64,000 nt of DNA from Negativicutes bacterium. Its GTDB lineage: Bacteria; Bacillota_C; Negativicutes; Sporomusales_B; JARLHX01. Location of the stretch: the NCBI GenBank assembly GCA_031292015.1, contig JARLHY010000021.1:1-64000 (forward strand), read 5' to 3'. The translations under genes were made by a program, and so were the position numbers. A model generated the notes under the pieces. It was not told the origin of the DNA. It searched no databases and saw nothing but the letters and a program-made list of their open reading frames with translations. Below are positions 44,417-52,079 of the stretch, piece after piece (positions within the stretch are counted from its first letter, which is position 1; each line of letters opens with the position of its first letter).

Positions 44417-44989
44417 TCAATCGTCATCCACAATATTTTTCAAAAAAATATCAACCATGCTTGGATCAAATTGAGTTCCCCTGCCGTCATACAATATCGC
44501 CAAAGCCATTTCCCGGGTCATAGCCTTGCGATAAACCCGATCGGCAGTAGTTGCTTCATAAACATCGGCAATAGTCAGGATTCGTGATATCAGCGGTATA
44601 TCTTCACCTGCTCTTCCTTCAGGATAACCGCTGCCGTCAAATTTCTCATGATGGTAAAGAACAGCCTCGGCTATATGCTCTAATTGGCTGATCGCTTTTA
44701 GAAAGTGAAAACCGTTTGGGGAATGTTCTTTGATGATCTCAAATTCAGCCTCAGTCAATTTACCGGGTTTGTGCAATATCCTGCGGGGAATAATCAATTT
44801 GCCGATATCATGAAGTAGTGCGGCGGTCGACAACTCTTGGCTAACTTCCGCAGAAAGATCCAGATTGTGCGCCAAATTAACCGCGATACTTTTGACATTC
44901 CAAGAATGCCTGGCAATAGCTATATCCTGCTTTGCTATAAATCGAAGAAGATAATCCGCTATTTCTATCCTGAGAACCGGATAAAACAT
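44417..44989 (-). CDS. HD-GYP domain protein, probable c-di-GMP phosphodiesterase
   Basis: This 190-residue protein is almost only an HD-GYP domain. The HD pair is His60-Asp61 (LLHDIGKLIIP), with His28 upstream, HHEKFDGSGYP at 113-123 carrying the GYP signature, and RILTIADVYEA after it. HD-GYP enzymes hydrolyse c-di-GMP to pGpG or GMP. There is no sensor or receiver domain. The start ATG 44989 has GAGG 9 bp upstream and directly follows the stop of a 38-residue ORF. A c-di-GMP-I riboswitch lies upstream of both, so the enzyme is probably controlled by its own substrate. Confidence 0.88.
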   Translation of the reverse strand: MFYPVLRIEIADYLLRFIAKQDIAIARHSWNVKSIAVNLAHNLDLSAEVSQELSTAALLHDIGKLIIPRRILHKPGKLTEAEFEIIKEHSPNGFHFLKAISQLEHIAEAVLYHHEKFDGSGYPEGRAGEDIPLISRILTIADVYEATTADRVYRKAMTREMALAILYDGRGTQFDPSMVDIFLKNIVDDD

Positions 44990-45106
44990 TTACCAATACC
45001 TCGATATCATATTCGACAACTCGTTCTTAAATCCGCCAAGCGTAAGATCTGCACAATTTCCTTCGTGAGTCGTTTCATAATCGATATCTGCCCATAACTG
45101 CTGCAT
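44990..45106 (-). CDS. Possible small ORF between the c-di-GMP riboswitch and HD-GYP
   Basis: A 38-codon frame from ATG 45106 ends in TAA directly abutting the HD-GYP start codon. The peptide (starting MQQLWADIDYETTHEG) is acidic, soluble-looking and not recognised. The ribosome-binding site is weak. It could be a coupled leader peptide or a remnant of a longer N-terminus of the HD-GYP protein. Confidence 0.35.
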   Translation of the reverse strand: MQQLWADIDYETTHEGNCADLTLGGFKNELSNMISRYW

Positions 45107-45229
45107 GTATCAGATCCGCTGATCGCCAGGCGCCATCTGTACCGAAGCCCAACGGCGCTTGGTGAAATCGGCCTCAGAGGGCGGTAATAACTTTGATCAC
45201 AACTTTTTTGAGCATCGCAAAAAAATATA

Positions 45230-45255
45230 GCACCAAGGCAAAAGTTTACTGGTGC
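45230..45255 (-). terminator. Expression-platform terminator of the c-di-GMP riboswitch
   Basis: A stem GCACCA/TGGTGC (45230-45235 with 45250-45255) is followed on the minus strand by TATATTTTTTT. It lies 20-25 nt after the end of the aptamer, so ligand binding probably decides between termination and read-through into the HD-GYP gene. Confidence 0.7.
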
Positions 45256-45271
45256 CATTACGCTTCAATAA

Positions 45272-45358
45272 CAAAGCGGTAACCTGGCAATCATAGGCTC
45301 CCACGCCCCTTAGACCCAAGGTTTTGCGTCCTTGCCTTTCGACAAGTTTGCCCATATA
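45272..45358 (-). ncRNA. c-di-GMP-I riboswitch aptamer (GEMM-I)
   Basis: On the minus strand the conserved GEMM-I blocks occur in order: GGGCAAAC (45353-45346), a stem capped by the GAAA tetraloop receptor partner (TTGTCGAAAGGCAAG), GGACGCAAA, GGGTCTAA, a second stem, GCC, and the closing AGGTTACCGC (about 45286-45277). This order and spacing match the class that binds c-di-GMP. It precedes a terminator and an HD-GYP phosphodiesterase gene, a functionally fitting target. Confidence 0.88.
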
Positions 45359-45503
45359 TGTATTTCATCCTGTTTCCCGCGAAAAAAAACCACATTAATA
45401 TACTAATATGATTCTTTCCTTGTTTTTTAAGTCCTTTGAGGATAAAACTGTTTTTTTGTCAAATTTTGCTAATGTTTTGTCGAAGTTCTCATCTAAAATC
45501 AAA

Positions 45504-45533
45504 AACAACTTTAGACTAACGCCTAAAGTTGTT
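45504..45533 (-). terminator. Terminator of the Ser-rich protein gene (CTTTAGG family)
   Basis: An 11-bp perfect stem (45504-45514 with 45523-45533) is followed on the minus strand by GTTTTTGATTTT. It lies 130 bp past the stop of the gene at 45662. Confidence 0.85.
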
Positions 45534-45661
45534 TCGTCTGAGCCAGATGCCCTTCACTTTTCCCCTTGTTGAAGCATTTGTGGAGCTAACTATTCCTGTC
45601 AAAGAGCCTTACGACAACAAAATCACCAGTCCACTCCAAGCGTCTGGTCCGATTCCTCCTG

Positions 45662-46057
45662 CTACACATACACGGTAGTGGCTTCATAGGCAGTGATTGC
45701 GGAAGCCGTCAGGTAATCGCTATTCGTGGAAGTTTGGGCATTGGCCGAAGGCTGGGCCAGGTTACTGAGATCACTGGTTAATTTACCGCACTTCCCGCAA
45801 CCCGTACACTCAGCATTGCCTAAAGGGCATGAACTACTGGCGGATGTGCTGCCGCTTCCACTTTGCGCTGCTCCGGTTGCAGAGGACGCGGAGGTACTTG
45901 TCGTTCCAGATAAATCAAGTATCGCTGCAGCGCCAACGCTTGTGCTTGTTCCGCCGGTGCTTTCCGTACTTGAAGTACTGGCAGCAGAATTGCTGCTTTG
46001 TGACTGTGACTGAATTTGCGAAAGCCAACTGGAGCCGGAAACGGAAAAGATGCTCAT
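45662..46057 (-). CDS. Hypothetical Ser/Thr-rich protein with a Cys cluster
   Basis: This 131-residue protein has no recognised family. Residues 1-75 are a low-complexity Ser/Thr/Gly/Ala/Gln tract. A compact cluster, CPLGNAECTGCGKC (Cys77, 84, 87, 90; Cx6Cx2Cx2C), could hold a metal or FeS group. The C-terminal 40 residues are again Ser/Thr/Ala-rich. AAAGGAGG precedes ATG 46057, and a strong terminator follows. No signal peptide is evident. It diverges from the secreted TPR protein. The SxSx start resembles small proteins encoded near flagellar or surface loci, but this is only an impression. Confidence 0.7.
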   Translation of the reverse strand: MSIFSVSGSSWLSQIQSQSQSSNSAASTSSTESTGGTSTSVGAAAILDLSGTTSTSASSATGAAQSGSGSTSASSSCPLGNAECTGCGKCGKLTSDLSNLAQPSANAQTSTNSDYLTASAITAYEATTVYV

Positions 46058-46435
46058 GTCTCATCCTCCTTTAAGATAAAATCGTCATCTGCTGCAACCA
46101 TCGTGAGCAACTGTTTGGTTTCTGTTAAATATCGCCTGGTGCGTTGCAGCCGAGTCTGGATCTGCAGGCAATCTTACAGCCCCCCATCTGACGCCGGTAC
46201 CCATCAGCAATTTTGCCGGAATGAATTTGCAAATGCGCGTTAATTACAAAATCAAATTACAACACAGGCATTCGTTAAAGAAGAAAAGGAAGATTGGTTC
46301 TTTTTCCCTTCTCCTTTTCGCGGCAAAGCTGCAGGCATCTCTTCTGGGTTTTGCGCATTGCATAGGTGTGACGATCGGCCGCACCTTAGTCCATCTTTTC
46401 CGCAAGCTAACCTATACTGTCGGGAGGTTAAAATA
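46058..46435. other. Divergent intergenic region between Ser-rich and TPR genes
   Basis: This 378-bp region must hold the promoters of two divergent genes: AAAGGAGG for the minus-strand gene at its left end and GGGAGG for the plus-strand gene at its right end. Several short open frames cross it, but none has both a start codon and a ribosome-binding site. I see no known RNA motif in it. Confidence 0.5.
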
Positions 46436-47437
46436 GTGCTTGTCAGAAACCGCATCACCCTATTTTTGCTTTCTTTACTATCCCTGGCAATATTACTGTT
46501 TCCATCTTCCGGACATGCGGAGGTTAAAGAAATCATTGCCGAAGGCACTTATTGCATGGGGGACGGAGAGACACCGCTGGTGGCCAGCGACCGGGCCTTG
46601 CTGGCCGCAAAGCGGACGGCGCTGGAACAGGCCGGAACCTACGTGGAAAGCTATTCATCAACCAGGAACTTCAGTTTGACCGCCGACGAGGTTAAGGTTA
46701 TCGCCTCCGGGATCATGGAAGTTGCCGTACTGGACAAGCACCGCACCGTGGATGGCAACAGCATTATATTTTGGGTAAAAATCAAGGCCATGGTAACAAC
46801 AGATAAAATTGAGGATATGGCCGCAAAAATCAAAGACTTGTCCCTGGCCGCGGACTATAAAAAGCTTCAGGAAAGCTATGATAAGAGCCAGAAGGAAATT
46901 GCCGCCCTCAAACAGCAACTCGCCCAGGCTGACACCGATGGTGAAAAACGGCGAATCCGCAGCGAGATCAGCGAAAGTGAAATGACCTTTCAGGCCAACA
47001 CCTGGTTCGAACAAGGTAATCAGAAAATGGCTGACGGCAAATACCCTGAGGCTATCAATGCCTATACCGAAGCTATCAACCTGAACCCCCGCTTCGGGCC
47101 GGCGTATCTGAGGCGGGGTGTGGCCTATGCCCATTCCGGTGAGTACCGGCAAGCCATCACGGATTTAACCAGGGCTCTTGATAGCAACCCGCAGCTGACT
47201 CTGGCTTACTTGAAAGAAGGACAAGTATACGAAAAGCTGCGGGAAAGGCAGGCCGCCATTGATGCCTATCGGCAGTTTCTCGAATATGCCGCTCCGGACC
47301 AGCAGCCTTATATCAATTTTGCCAGACACCGGCTAAGAGTACTTGAAGAAGCAGGTGCGACGTATTTTTCACCGCCGGACTCGGGTCCCCCCGGTCCCGG
47401 AAGAGTAATCATTTATCGACGGAGGGGTCCTTATTAA
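46436..47437 (+). CDS. Secreted TPR protein with LPP20-like N-terminal domain
   Basis: GTG 46436 lies 8 bp behind GGGAGG and gives 333 residues. A signal peptide (LFLLSLLSLAILLFPSSGHA, about 7-27) is followed by an LPP20/FlgT-like domain (EGTYCMGDGETPLVASDRA, then AAKRTALEQAGTYVES) to about residue 120. A coiled coil comes next (about 130-175), then three TPR units (about 185-300; FEQGNQKMADGKYPEAINAY is one). The protein ends in a Pro/Gly/Arg tail. It should be periplasmic or surface-exposed and mediate protein contacts. It is the only supported plus-strand gene in the window. Confidence 0.82.
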   Translation: MLVRNRITLFLLSLLSLAILLFPSSGHAEVKEIIAEGTYCMGDGETPLVASDRALLAAKRTALEQAGTYVESYSSTRNFSLTADEVKVIASGIMEVAVLDKHRTVDGNSIIFWVKIKAMVTTDKIEDMAAKIKDLSLAADYKKLQESYDKSQKEIAALKQQLAQADTDGEKRRIRSEISESEMTFQANTWFEQGNQKMADGKYPEAINAYTEAINLNPRFGPAYLRRGVAYAHSGEYRQAITDLTRALDSNPQLTLAYLKEGQVYEKLRERQAAIDAYRQFLEYAAPDQQPYINFARHRLRVLEEAGATYFSPPDSGPPGPGRVIIYRRRGPY

Positions 47438-47473
47438 AGAGCGCCCTTCCGGTCGGAGGCCTCCCGGGCCAAT

Positions 47474-47498
47474 GCCGTTGTTGCCGCAACGCGGCCTT
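47474..47498 (+). terminator. Possible terminator of the TPR gene
   Basis: An imperfect GC-rich stem (about 47474-47480 with 47488-47495, bulged) is followed by CTTTT on the plus strand, between the convergent TPR and small hydrophilic protein genes. Confidence 0.4.
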
Positions 47499-47777
47499 TT
47501 ACGATTGCCCGGAGTTCTTCTTCTTATTATTAATCGCTATCTTATTCAACTGACCGATAAATTCTAATCCCTGTAAATCCAGCGCGTTATGGCTCTCGAC
47601 TTTTCTTTGCGGCAAAAGGGATTTTTCTTGCTTTTGCTTCTCTTGATCCGAATCATTAAGCTGCTGGAAATTTGAATCCGGACTTACGTTGGTACTGCCT
47701 GTTATTTTAGAATTTAGCTTACTGACGTTAATGGGAGCACCGGTACTATTTTTCGTGGATGATACGTTATTGGACAT
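47499..47777 (-). CDS. Small hydrophilic hypothetical protein
   Basis: ATG 47777 behind AGAGGTGA gives 92 residues; the open frame upstream has no better start. The protein is Asn/Ser/Lys/Gln-rich, without signal peptide or membrane segment, probably disordered in its first half, with a short hydrophobic helix (LDLQGLEFIGQLNKIAINN) and a basic tail. No family is recognised. The promoter region contains TTTGTCGAAA (core 47836-47842), a perfect Spo0A-box core. Confidence 0.6.
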   Translation of the reverse strand: MSNNVSSTKNSTGAPINVSKLNSKITGSTNVSPDSNFQQLNDSDQEKQKQEKSLLPQRKVESHNALDLQGLEFIGQLNKIAINNKKKNSGQS

Positions 47778-47892
47778 TAACAAATCACCTCTTGTATCAG
47801 TATATAACATAACCCTGTTAAATTTATTTGAATTTGTCGAAACGGTTATATAAAGATCCAAGCGGACGGTTTCTTTACGCCAAATGAAAAAC

Positions 47893-47919
47893 GGCTTCCG
47901 GGGTTAACCCCCGAAAGCC
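47893..47919 (-). terminator. Terminator of the RuBisCO-like/ABC operon
   Basis: A stem of about 11 bp (47893-47903 with 47909-47919) is followed on the minus strand by GTTTTTC, 28 bp beyond the stop of the Tm-1-like gene. Confidence 0.8.
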
Positions 47920-47946
47920 TTCTGTTTGCGGCGAGGCCTGCTGGTT

Positions 47947-49176
47947 TCATGGAACAAGGCCTCTCTTTTTCAGCATTTTCTCCATTGCATCGGCGGCCGC
48001 CTTGCCAAACTCATAATCATTGATATTGGCGTCGACGTAAACCACTTCAACATGTCGGCCGACATTGCGGACCAGAGTTTCGGTTATGGCCTCGTCAACC
48101 TCTTTGTCGTAGAGCGCTTCTCCGGGCAGAGTATTCGCCCGGAAGCCCTTGAGCGGAATGAGCAGCGTCACTTCCTGCCTGGCCAGATTCAGCCGGCCGG
48201 CAATGATTTCGGCCACTTTTACCGCTTCGTCTTTCAGTATCTTGATGTGAGCGACAGTCTTGTTGTGAAGCAAGTATTTCCGTTGCGTGATATCATACGG
48301 AAACTGTTCCAGCGGATAGTCGATAAAATCCACGCCACCCGGGGCTACAACCAGCGGGAAATTATTCGAACACAAAGCCTCTAGCCGGTTATTGGCGCCA
48401 TAGGAAAAACCGCCGCCGAAAAATTCGGCCGTAATTTCATGCAGCGTCAAATCCATAACCGCGCCGATGACCCCGCTCAAAGCCAGTTCCTCCATGGCCC
48501 TGCCGCCGACTCCGGTCGAATGAAAACCGACCGTCTCGATGCCCCTTTTGGTCAGCTCATCGATAGCGTGGCATACGCCATTGTTGGTAACACCCATAAG
48601 GGTTGTACCGACAATCATGCGGTTGCGGTTCGACAGTTCCCGGCCGTAACCGTTAGCCATGCCGACAATGCAGCCGGCCGCGTTCGACAATACCGTCTCG
48701 GTGATAATATTCATTCCCGCCAAATCGGCGACCGAGGGGATGACAACAATGTCCTTTGTGCCGACAATCGGCTCAAAAGTCCTTACTCCGCTGGCCACCG
48801 TCGACACAATCACCTTTGGCAGCCCGATCGGCAGACGCTTCATGGCACTCGCGCCAAGTATGGTGTTCTGGAGGCCGCCCACGCACAAAATGCCGTCGAA
48901 GCCGCGTTCCGCGTACATACGGGGCATAAATACAGCCACCGCTTCGGTCATTATTGTCATCAGGTCATTTTTTGATGATCCTTTTACCTTTTCCCAATCG
49001 TAACCGGCTGTCTCCAATACTTGCTCGCGTCCAAAATCAAAACCCGTCGTTTTCTCTGGGCCTATGCTGATATCTACGATTGTGGCCGTGCGCCCAAGGT
49101 CTTGGATGAATTGTTTCAGAAACTGTACTTCGGCATACTTTGTGTCGCAGCTAGCCATTATTACAATTGGCTTCAT
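47947..49176 (-). CDS. Tm-1-like ATP-binding protein (UPF0261)
   Basis: This 409-residue full-length member of the UPF0261/Tm-1 N-terminal family has motifs IVIMASCDTKYAEVQFL at the start, then CVGGLQNTILGASAMKRLPIGLPKVIVSTVASG and GTKDIVVIPSVADLAGMN near 100-160. A C-terminal half (HSTGVGGRAMEELALSGVIGAVMDLTLHE) completes it. Tomato Tm-1 binds ATP through this fold; bacterial functions are not settled. It is the last gene of the RuBisCO-like sugar operon, where no ordinary kinase is encoded, so an ATP-dependent step is a tempting but unproven role. No clear ribosome-binding site precedes ATG 49176. Confidence 0.85.
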   Translation of the reverse strand: MKPIVIMASCDTKYAEVQFLKQFIQDLGRTATIVDISIGPEKTTGFDFGREQVLETAGYDWEKVKGSSKNDLMTIMTEAVAVFMPRMYAERGFDGILCVGGLQNTILGASAMKRLPIGLPKVIVSTVASGVRTFEPIVGTKDIVVIPSVADLAGMNIITETVLSNAAGCIVGMANGYGRELSNRNRMIVGTTLMGVTNNGVCHAIDELTKRGIETVGFHSTGVGGRAMEELALSGVIGAVMDLTLHEITAEFFGGGFSYGANNRLEALCSNNFPLVVAPGGVDFIDYPLEQFPYDITQRKYLLHNKTVAHIKILKDEAVKVAEIIAGRLNLARQEVTLLIPLKGFRANTLPGEALYDKEVDEAITETLVRNVGRHVEVVYVDANINDYEFGKAAADAMEKMLKKRGLVP

Positions 49177-49284
49177 AAAAACTTGGGAACAAAGCCCTGC
49201 GAAAGCGGTCGGCAGACGTTCTGCCTACACTTGCGCAAGGCGGTCAGCGCCCTCGGCTCGATTCCCAATGACCTCCTTTGAGGG

Positions 49285-50088
49285 TTATTTACCGAGTACA
49301 GGTGTTGTTTTGATCAGCTCTTCCAGGGCGGCGTCATGGCTCAGCAGCAAAAAGCTGGGGTCTTTGGCCCGGGCCTTTTGGTATTCGATGCTTTTCCAGG
49401 CTTCGACGATGTTGTAGAACCGGCCGGGAGGAGTAATGTTGTAGTGAAGTTCGGGTACAGGATTGATATTGTTCATGACGAAAATGGAGTCGCCGGCGCA
49501 GATATAGCTGCCTGCGGCGGTATCAATCTCCACCGACATGTGTCCGGGCGAATGGCCGAAGCTTTCGAACACCCGTACCCCTGGCACGATTTCGGTTTCG
49601 CCGGTAACGGTCTCGATTTTGATCCCTTCGAAAGGACGGGTGACCCCGAGGGCCGGATGTTCATACGATTTGTAATACAGAGGAATGGGGTCAAGGGCAA
49701 AGTCGTATTCCCGTTTATGGGCAATAAACCTGGCGTTGGTGAACTTTTCCATGTAGAAGATATGATCCCAGTGCATATGGGTAAGCAGCACGATGCCGAT
49801 ATCCTCAGGCTTATAGCCGATTTTGGCCAGCTGTTCATGAATGGCGTAACCTTCAGGCTGCCAGGAACCTGGATGATGGTACTTGTCAGCCCGGTCGGTC
49901 CAGGCCATGCCGGTGTCGACAAGGATCGGCTTGGGACCGCCTTCGATCAGATAAGTGAAAACAGGCAGCGGTATTTTCTTGTCAGGAACATTCTTCAGAT
50001 AGGGAGCGACAGAGTGGTGGTAATGGTACTGCAATGGATAAGTGGGCACATAGCCGGTGTTGATTGGTCTTACCGTTAATTTTGACAT
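49285..50088 (-). CDS. Metallo-beta-lactamase-fold hydrolase, lactonase-like
   Basis: This 267-residue MBL-fold enzyme has the zinc motif THMHWDHIFYM near residue 104, a further His in SFGHSPGHMS, the bridging Asp in CAGDSIF, and a final His in LLLSHDAA. The layout is that of AiiA-type N-acyl homoserine lactonases. Set within a sugar-uptake operon, it more likely opens a sugar lactone than a quorum signal (inference). ATG 50088 has GAGG upstream. Confidence 0.87.
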   Translation of the reverse strand: MSKLTVRPINTGYVPTYPLQYHYHHSVAPYLKNVPDKKIPLPVFTYLIEGGPKPILVDTGMAWTDRADKYHHPGSWQPEGYAIHEQLAKIGYKPEDIGIVLLTHMHWDHIFYMEKFTNARFIAHKREYDFALDPIPLYYKSYEHPALGVTRPFEGIKIETVTGETEIVPGVRVFESFGHSPGHMSVEIDTAAGSYICAGDSIFVMNNINPVPELHYNITPPGRFYNIVEAWKSIEYQKARAKDPSFLLLSHDAALEELIKTTPVLGK

Positions 50089-50142
50089 TGCGGAAACCTC
50101 GCTTTTCTAAAATAATTTTTGCGTCTAAACTAAAGACTGGGC

Positions 50143-51108
50143 TTACCTGCCAAATATGCTCCAAAACCGCATTTTCTTGGTGTGGACATCGAGAAACGCC
50201 ATTAGCAGAATCACGGCGCCAACAACCAGCGGCTGGGCAAAGGAGGAGATTCCCAGGAGATTCATTACATTCACGATGATCGTCAGGATGAGCGCCCCGG
50301 CCACCGTGCCTACGATACTGCCTTCTCCCCCCAGCAGGGAAGTGCCGCCGATAACTACGGCCGCAATCGCCAGCATGCCGGAGTCGCTGCCCATGGCAGC
50401 GTCGGCGGCGTTAAGCCTGGCGGTCATCAGCAGTCCGGCCAGACCTGCGCACATGCCGCAGAGGGTAAAGGTGGAAAATACAACCCGCTCAACCGGTATC
50501 GCCGAATACCTGGCTGCTTCCGGATTCGCGCCGAAGGTATAGATATTGAGTCCCAGCGTGGTTTTCTGCAGAACGAAGTACATGATCGCCGTAACCAGTG
50601 CAGCGACGATTACGATCACCGGGATGAAACCTATATAACCGGTGCCGAACCAGGTGAAACCGCTCGGCAGATCATAAATGATCGCGCCATTCATTACAAT
50701 AATGGAAAAACCGCTGGCAACCCAGGTCGTTCCATATGTGGCCACAAACGATGGCAGTTTTACCTTGCCGACAAGAAAACCGTTGAGGCAACCCACCAAT
50801 CCGCCCAGTATAATGCCTATCGGAAATATGGCGGCGGTGGGAACATCGGCTTTGATCAGCTGGGCGCACAGGCAGCCGATAAGTCCGGCGACCGCACCCA
50901 CCGAAAGGTCGATTTCGGCGGCGACGAGGACTGCCGTCAGGCCGGCGCTGAGAATCAGCAAAATGCTGGCCTGTCTTACAATTGTCAGGACATTGCCCAC
51001 CTGGAGAAACTCCTTGCTGACCACCGACGAAACGACGATAAGCAGCACCAGCCCCAGCACACTGAAAATTGACTTTGAGTTTCCCAGTTCCTGCAAATAC
51101 TTCTTCAT
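50143..51108 (-). CDS. Sugar ABC transporter permease (RbsC-like), second of two
   Basis: This 321-residue protein has about ten hydrophobic helices. RbsC-family motifs are LSAGLTAVLVAAEIDLSVGAVAGLIGC near residue 55 and FGANPEAARYSAIPVERV near 195, then GTSLLGGEGSIVGTVAGA. It forms the membrane channel with the upstream permease. GGGAGG precedes ATG 51108, 14 bp after its partner gene. Confidence 0.92.
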   Translation of the reverse strand: MKKYLQELGNSKSIFSVLGLVLLIVVSSVVSKEFLQVGNVLTIVRQASILLILSAGLTAVLVAAEIDLSVGAVAGLIGCLCAQLIKADVPTAAIFPIGIILGGLVGCLNGFLVGKVKLPSFVATYGTTWVASGFSIIVMNGAIIYDLPSGFTWFGTGYIGFIPVIVIVAALVTAIMYFVLQKTTLGLNIYTFGANPEAARYSAIPVERVVFSTFTLCGMCAGLAGLLMTARLNAADAAMGSDSGMLAIAAVVIGGTSLLGGEGSIVGTVAGALILTIIVNVMNLLGISSFAQPLVVGAVILLMAFLDVHTKKMRFWSIFGR

Positions 51109-51122
51109 AGCCCCACCTCCCG

Positions 51123-52079
51123 TCAGTCCGTTCTATACTTGTTCAGATAGGTGTCGACAACGATCGCGGTCAGTACGACACTTCCGATGATGGCGTTTTG
51201 ATAAAGTCCGTTGACACCGGCCACATTCAGCCCGTTTTTGATGACATAGATCAAAAGAACGCCTAAGATCGTGCCGACGATGCCGCCCTTGCCTTCCCGG
51301 AACGAGGTCCCCCCCAGAATGGTGGCGGCTATCGTGTCAAACTCCCAGCCGTTGCCGATGGTCGGTTGACCTGATTCGACCCGGCAGGCCACCAGAATGC
51401 CGACGATCCCGGCGAGCAGACCGGCGTAGGCGTAGGTCTTGATAATCGCCTTCGACACATCGATCCCGGCAAAAGTCAGCGCCTCCATGTTGCCGCCCAG
51501 GCCGAAGATATTAGTGCCGAACTTCGTCCTGTACAGCAGCAGCCAGGTAATGGCGAACATCCCGTAGGCGATCCAGACCGGCAGCGGCAAAAACAGGAAC
51601 ATGCTCTCCGAAATGAGCTGGAAGGTGTAGGTGTGATAGTATATGGAAGCACCGGCGGTCAGCAGCAGCGAGATGCTGTTGAGAACGTTCTGCACGCCCA
51701 GGGTGGCAATGAACGGAGGCAGGCCGCCCTTGGCGATCAGAACGCCGTTGACCGTGCCGGCTAAAACGGCGAGGCAGACGGCGATGGCGGCGGCAAGATA
51801 CAGGTCGACACCCATGGTCGCCAGGAACATCCATATTACTGTGACGAAGCTTACCTGTGCCCCCAGCGACAGGTCGATGCCCTCGGTCAGAATGATCAGT
51901 GTCTGGCCGAAGGCCAGGATGAGCAGAGGGGAGGACTGCACCAAAACGTTGGTGAAATTCCCCACCGAAAAATAGCTGGGTACGAAAACGCCTAATCCGC
52001 CGACAATCGCCAGCATCATCCAGATAACAAATGGAGCATGCTTGATCTTTTTTATAACTTCTGCCGAACTAACTCGCAC
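51123..52079 (-). CDS. Sugar ABC transporter permease (RbsC-like), first of two
   Basis: GTG 52079 overlaps the ATPase stop by 11 bp and gives 318 residues; the open frame upstream only shadows the ATPase. RbsC motifs are FGQTLIILTEGIDLSLGAQVSFV near residue 55, LGGNMEALTFAGIDVSK and GTSFREGKGGIVGTILG. Two different permeases, rather than one used twice, are typical of several carbohydrate ABC importers. Confidence 0.9.
   Translation of the reverse strand: MRVSSAEVIKKIKHAPFVIWMMLAIVGGLGVFVPSYFSVGNFTNVLVQSSPLLILAFGQTLIILTEGIDLSLGAQVSFVTVIWMFLATMGVDLYLAAAIAVCLAVLAGTVNGVLIAKGGLPPFIATLGVQNVLNSISLLLTAGASIYYHTYTFQLISESMFLFLPLPVWIAYGMFAITWLLLYRTKFGTNIFGLGGNMEALTFAGIDVSKAIIKTYAYAGLLAGIVGILVACRVESGQPTIGNGWEFDTIAATILGGTSFREGKGGIVGTILGVLLIYVIKNGLNVAGVNGLYQNAIIGSVVLTAIVVDTYLNKYRTD

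Noticed and set aside
45007..45258. 83-codon minus-strand frame downstream of the c-di-GMP aptamer
   Set aside because: Its start codon lies inside the expression-platform terminator hairpin, it has no ribosome-binding site, and the product resembles no protein.
46080..46200. Short minus-strand frame upstream of the Ser-rich protein gene
   Set aside because: It has a protein-like sequence at its end but only a late ATG, an upstream stop and no ribosome-binding site.
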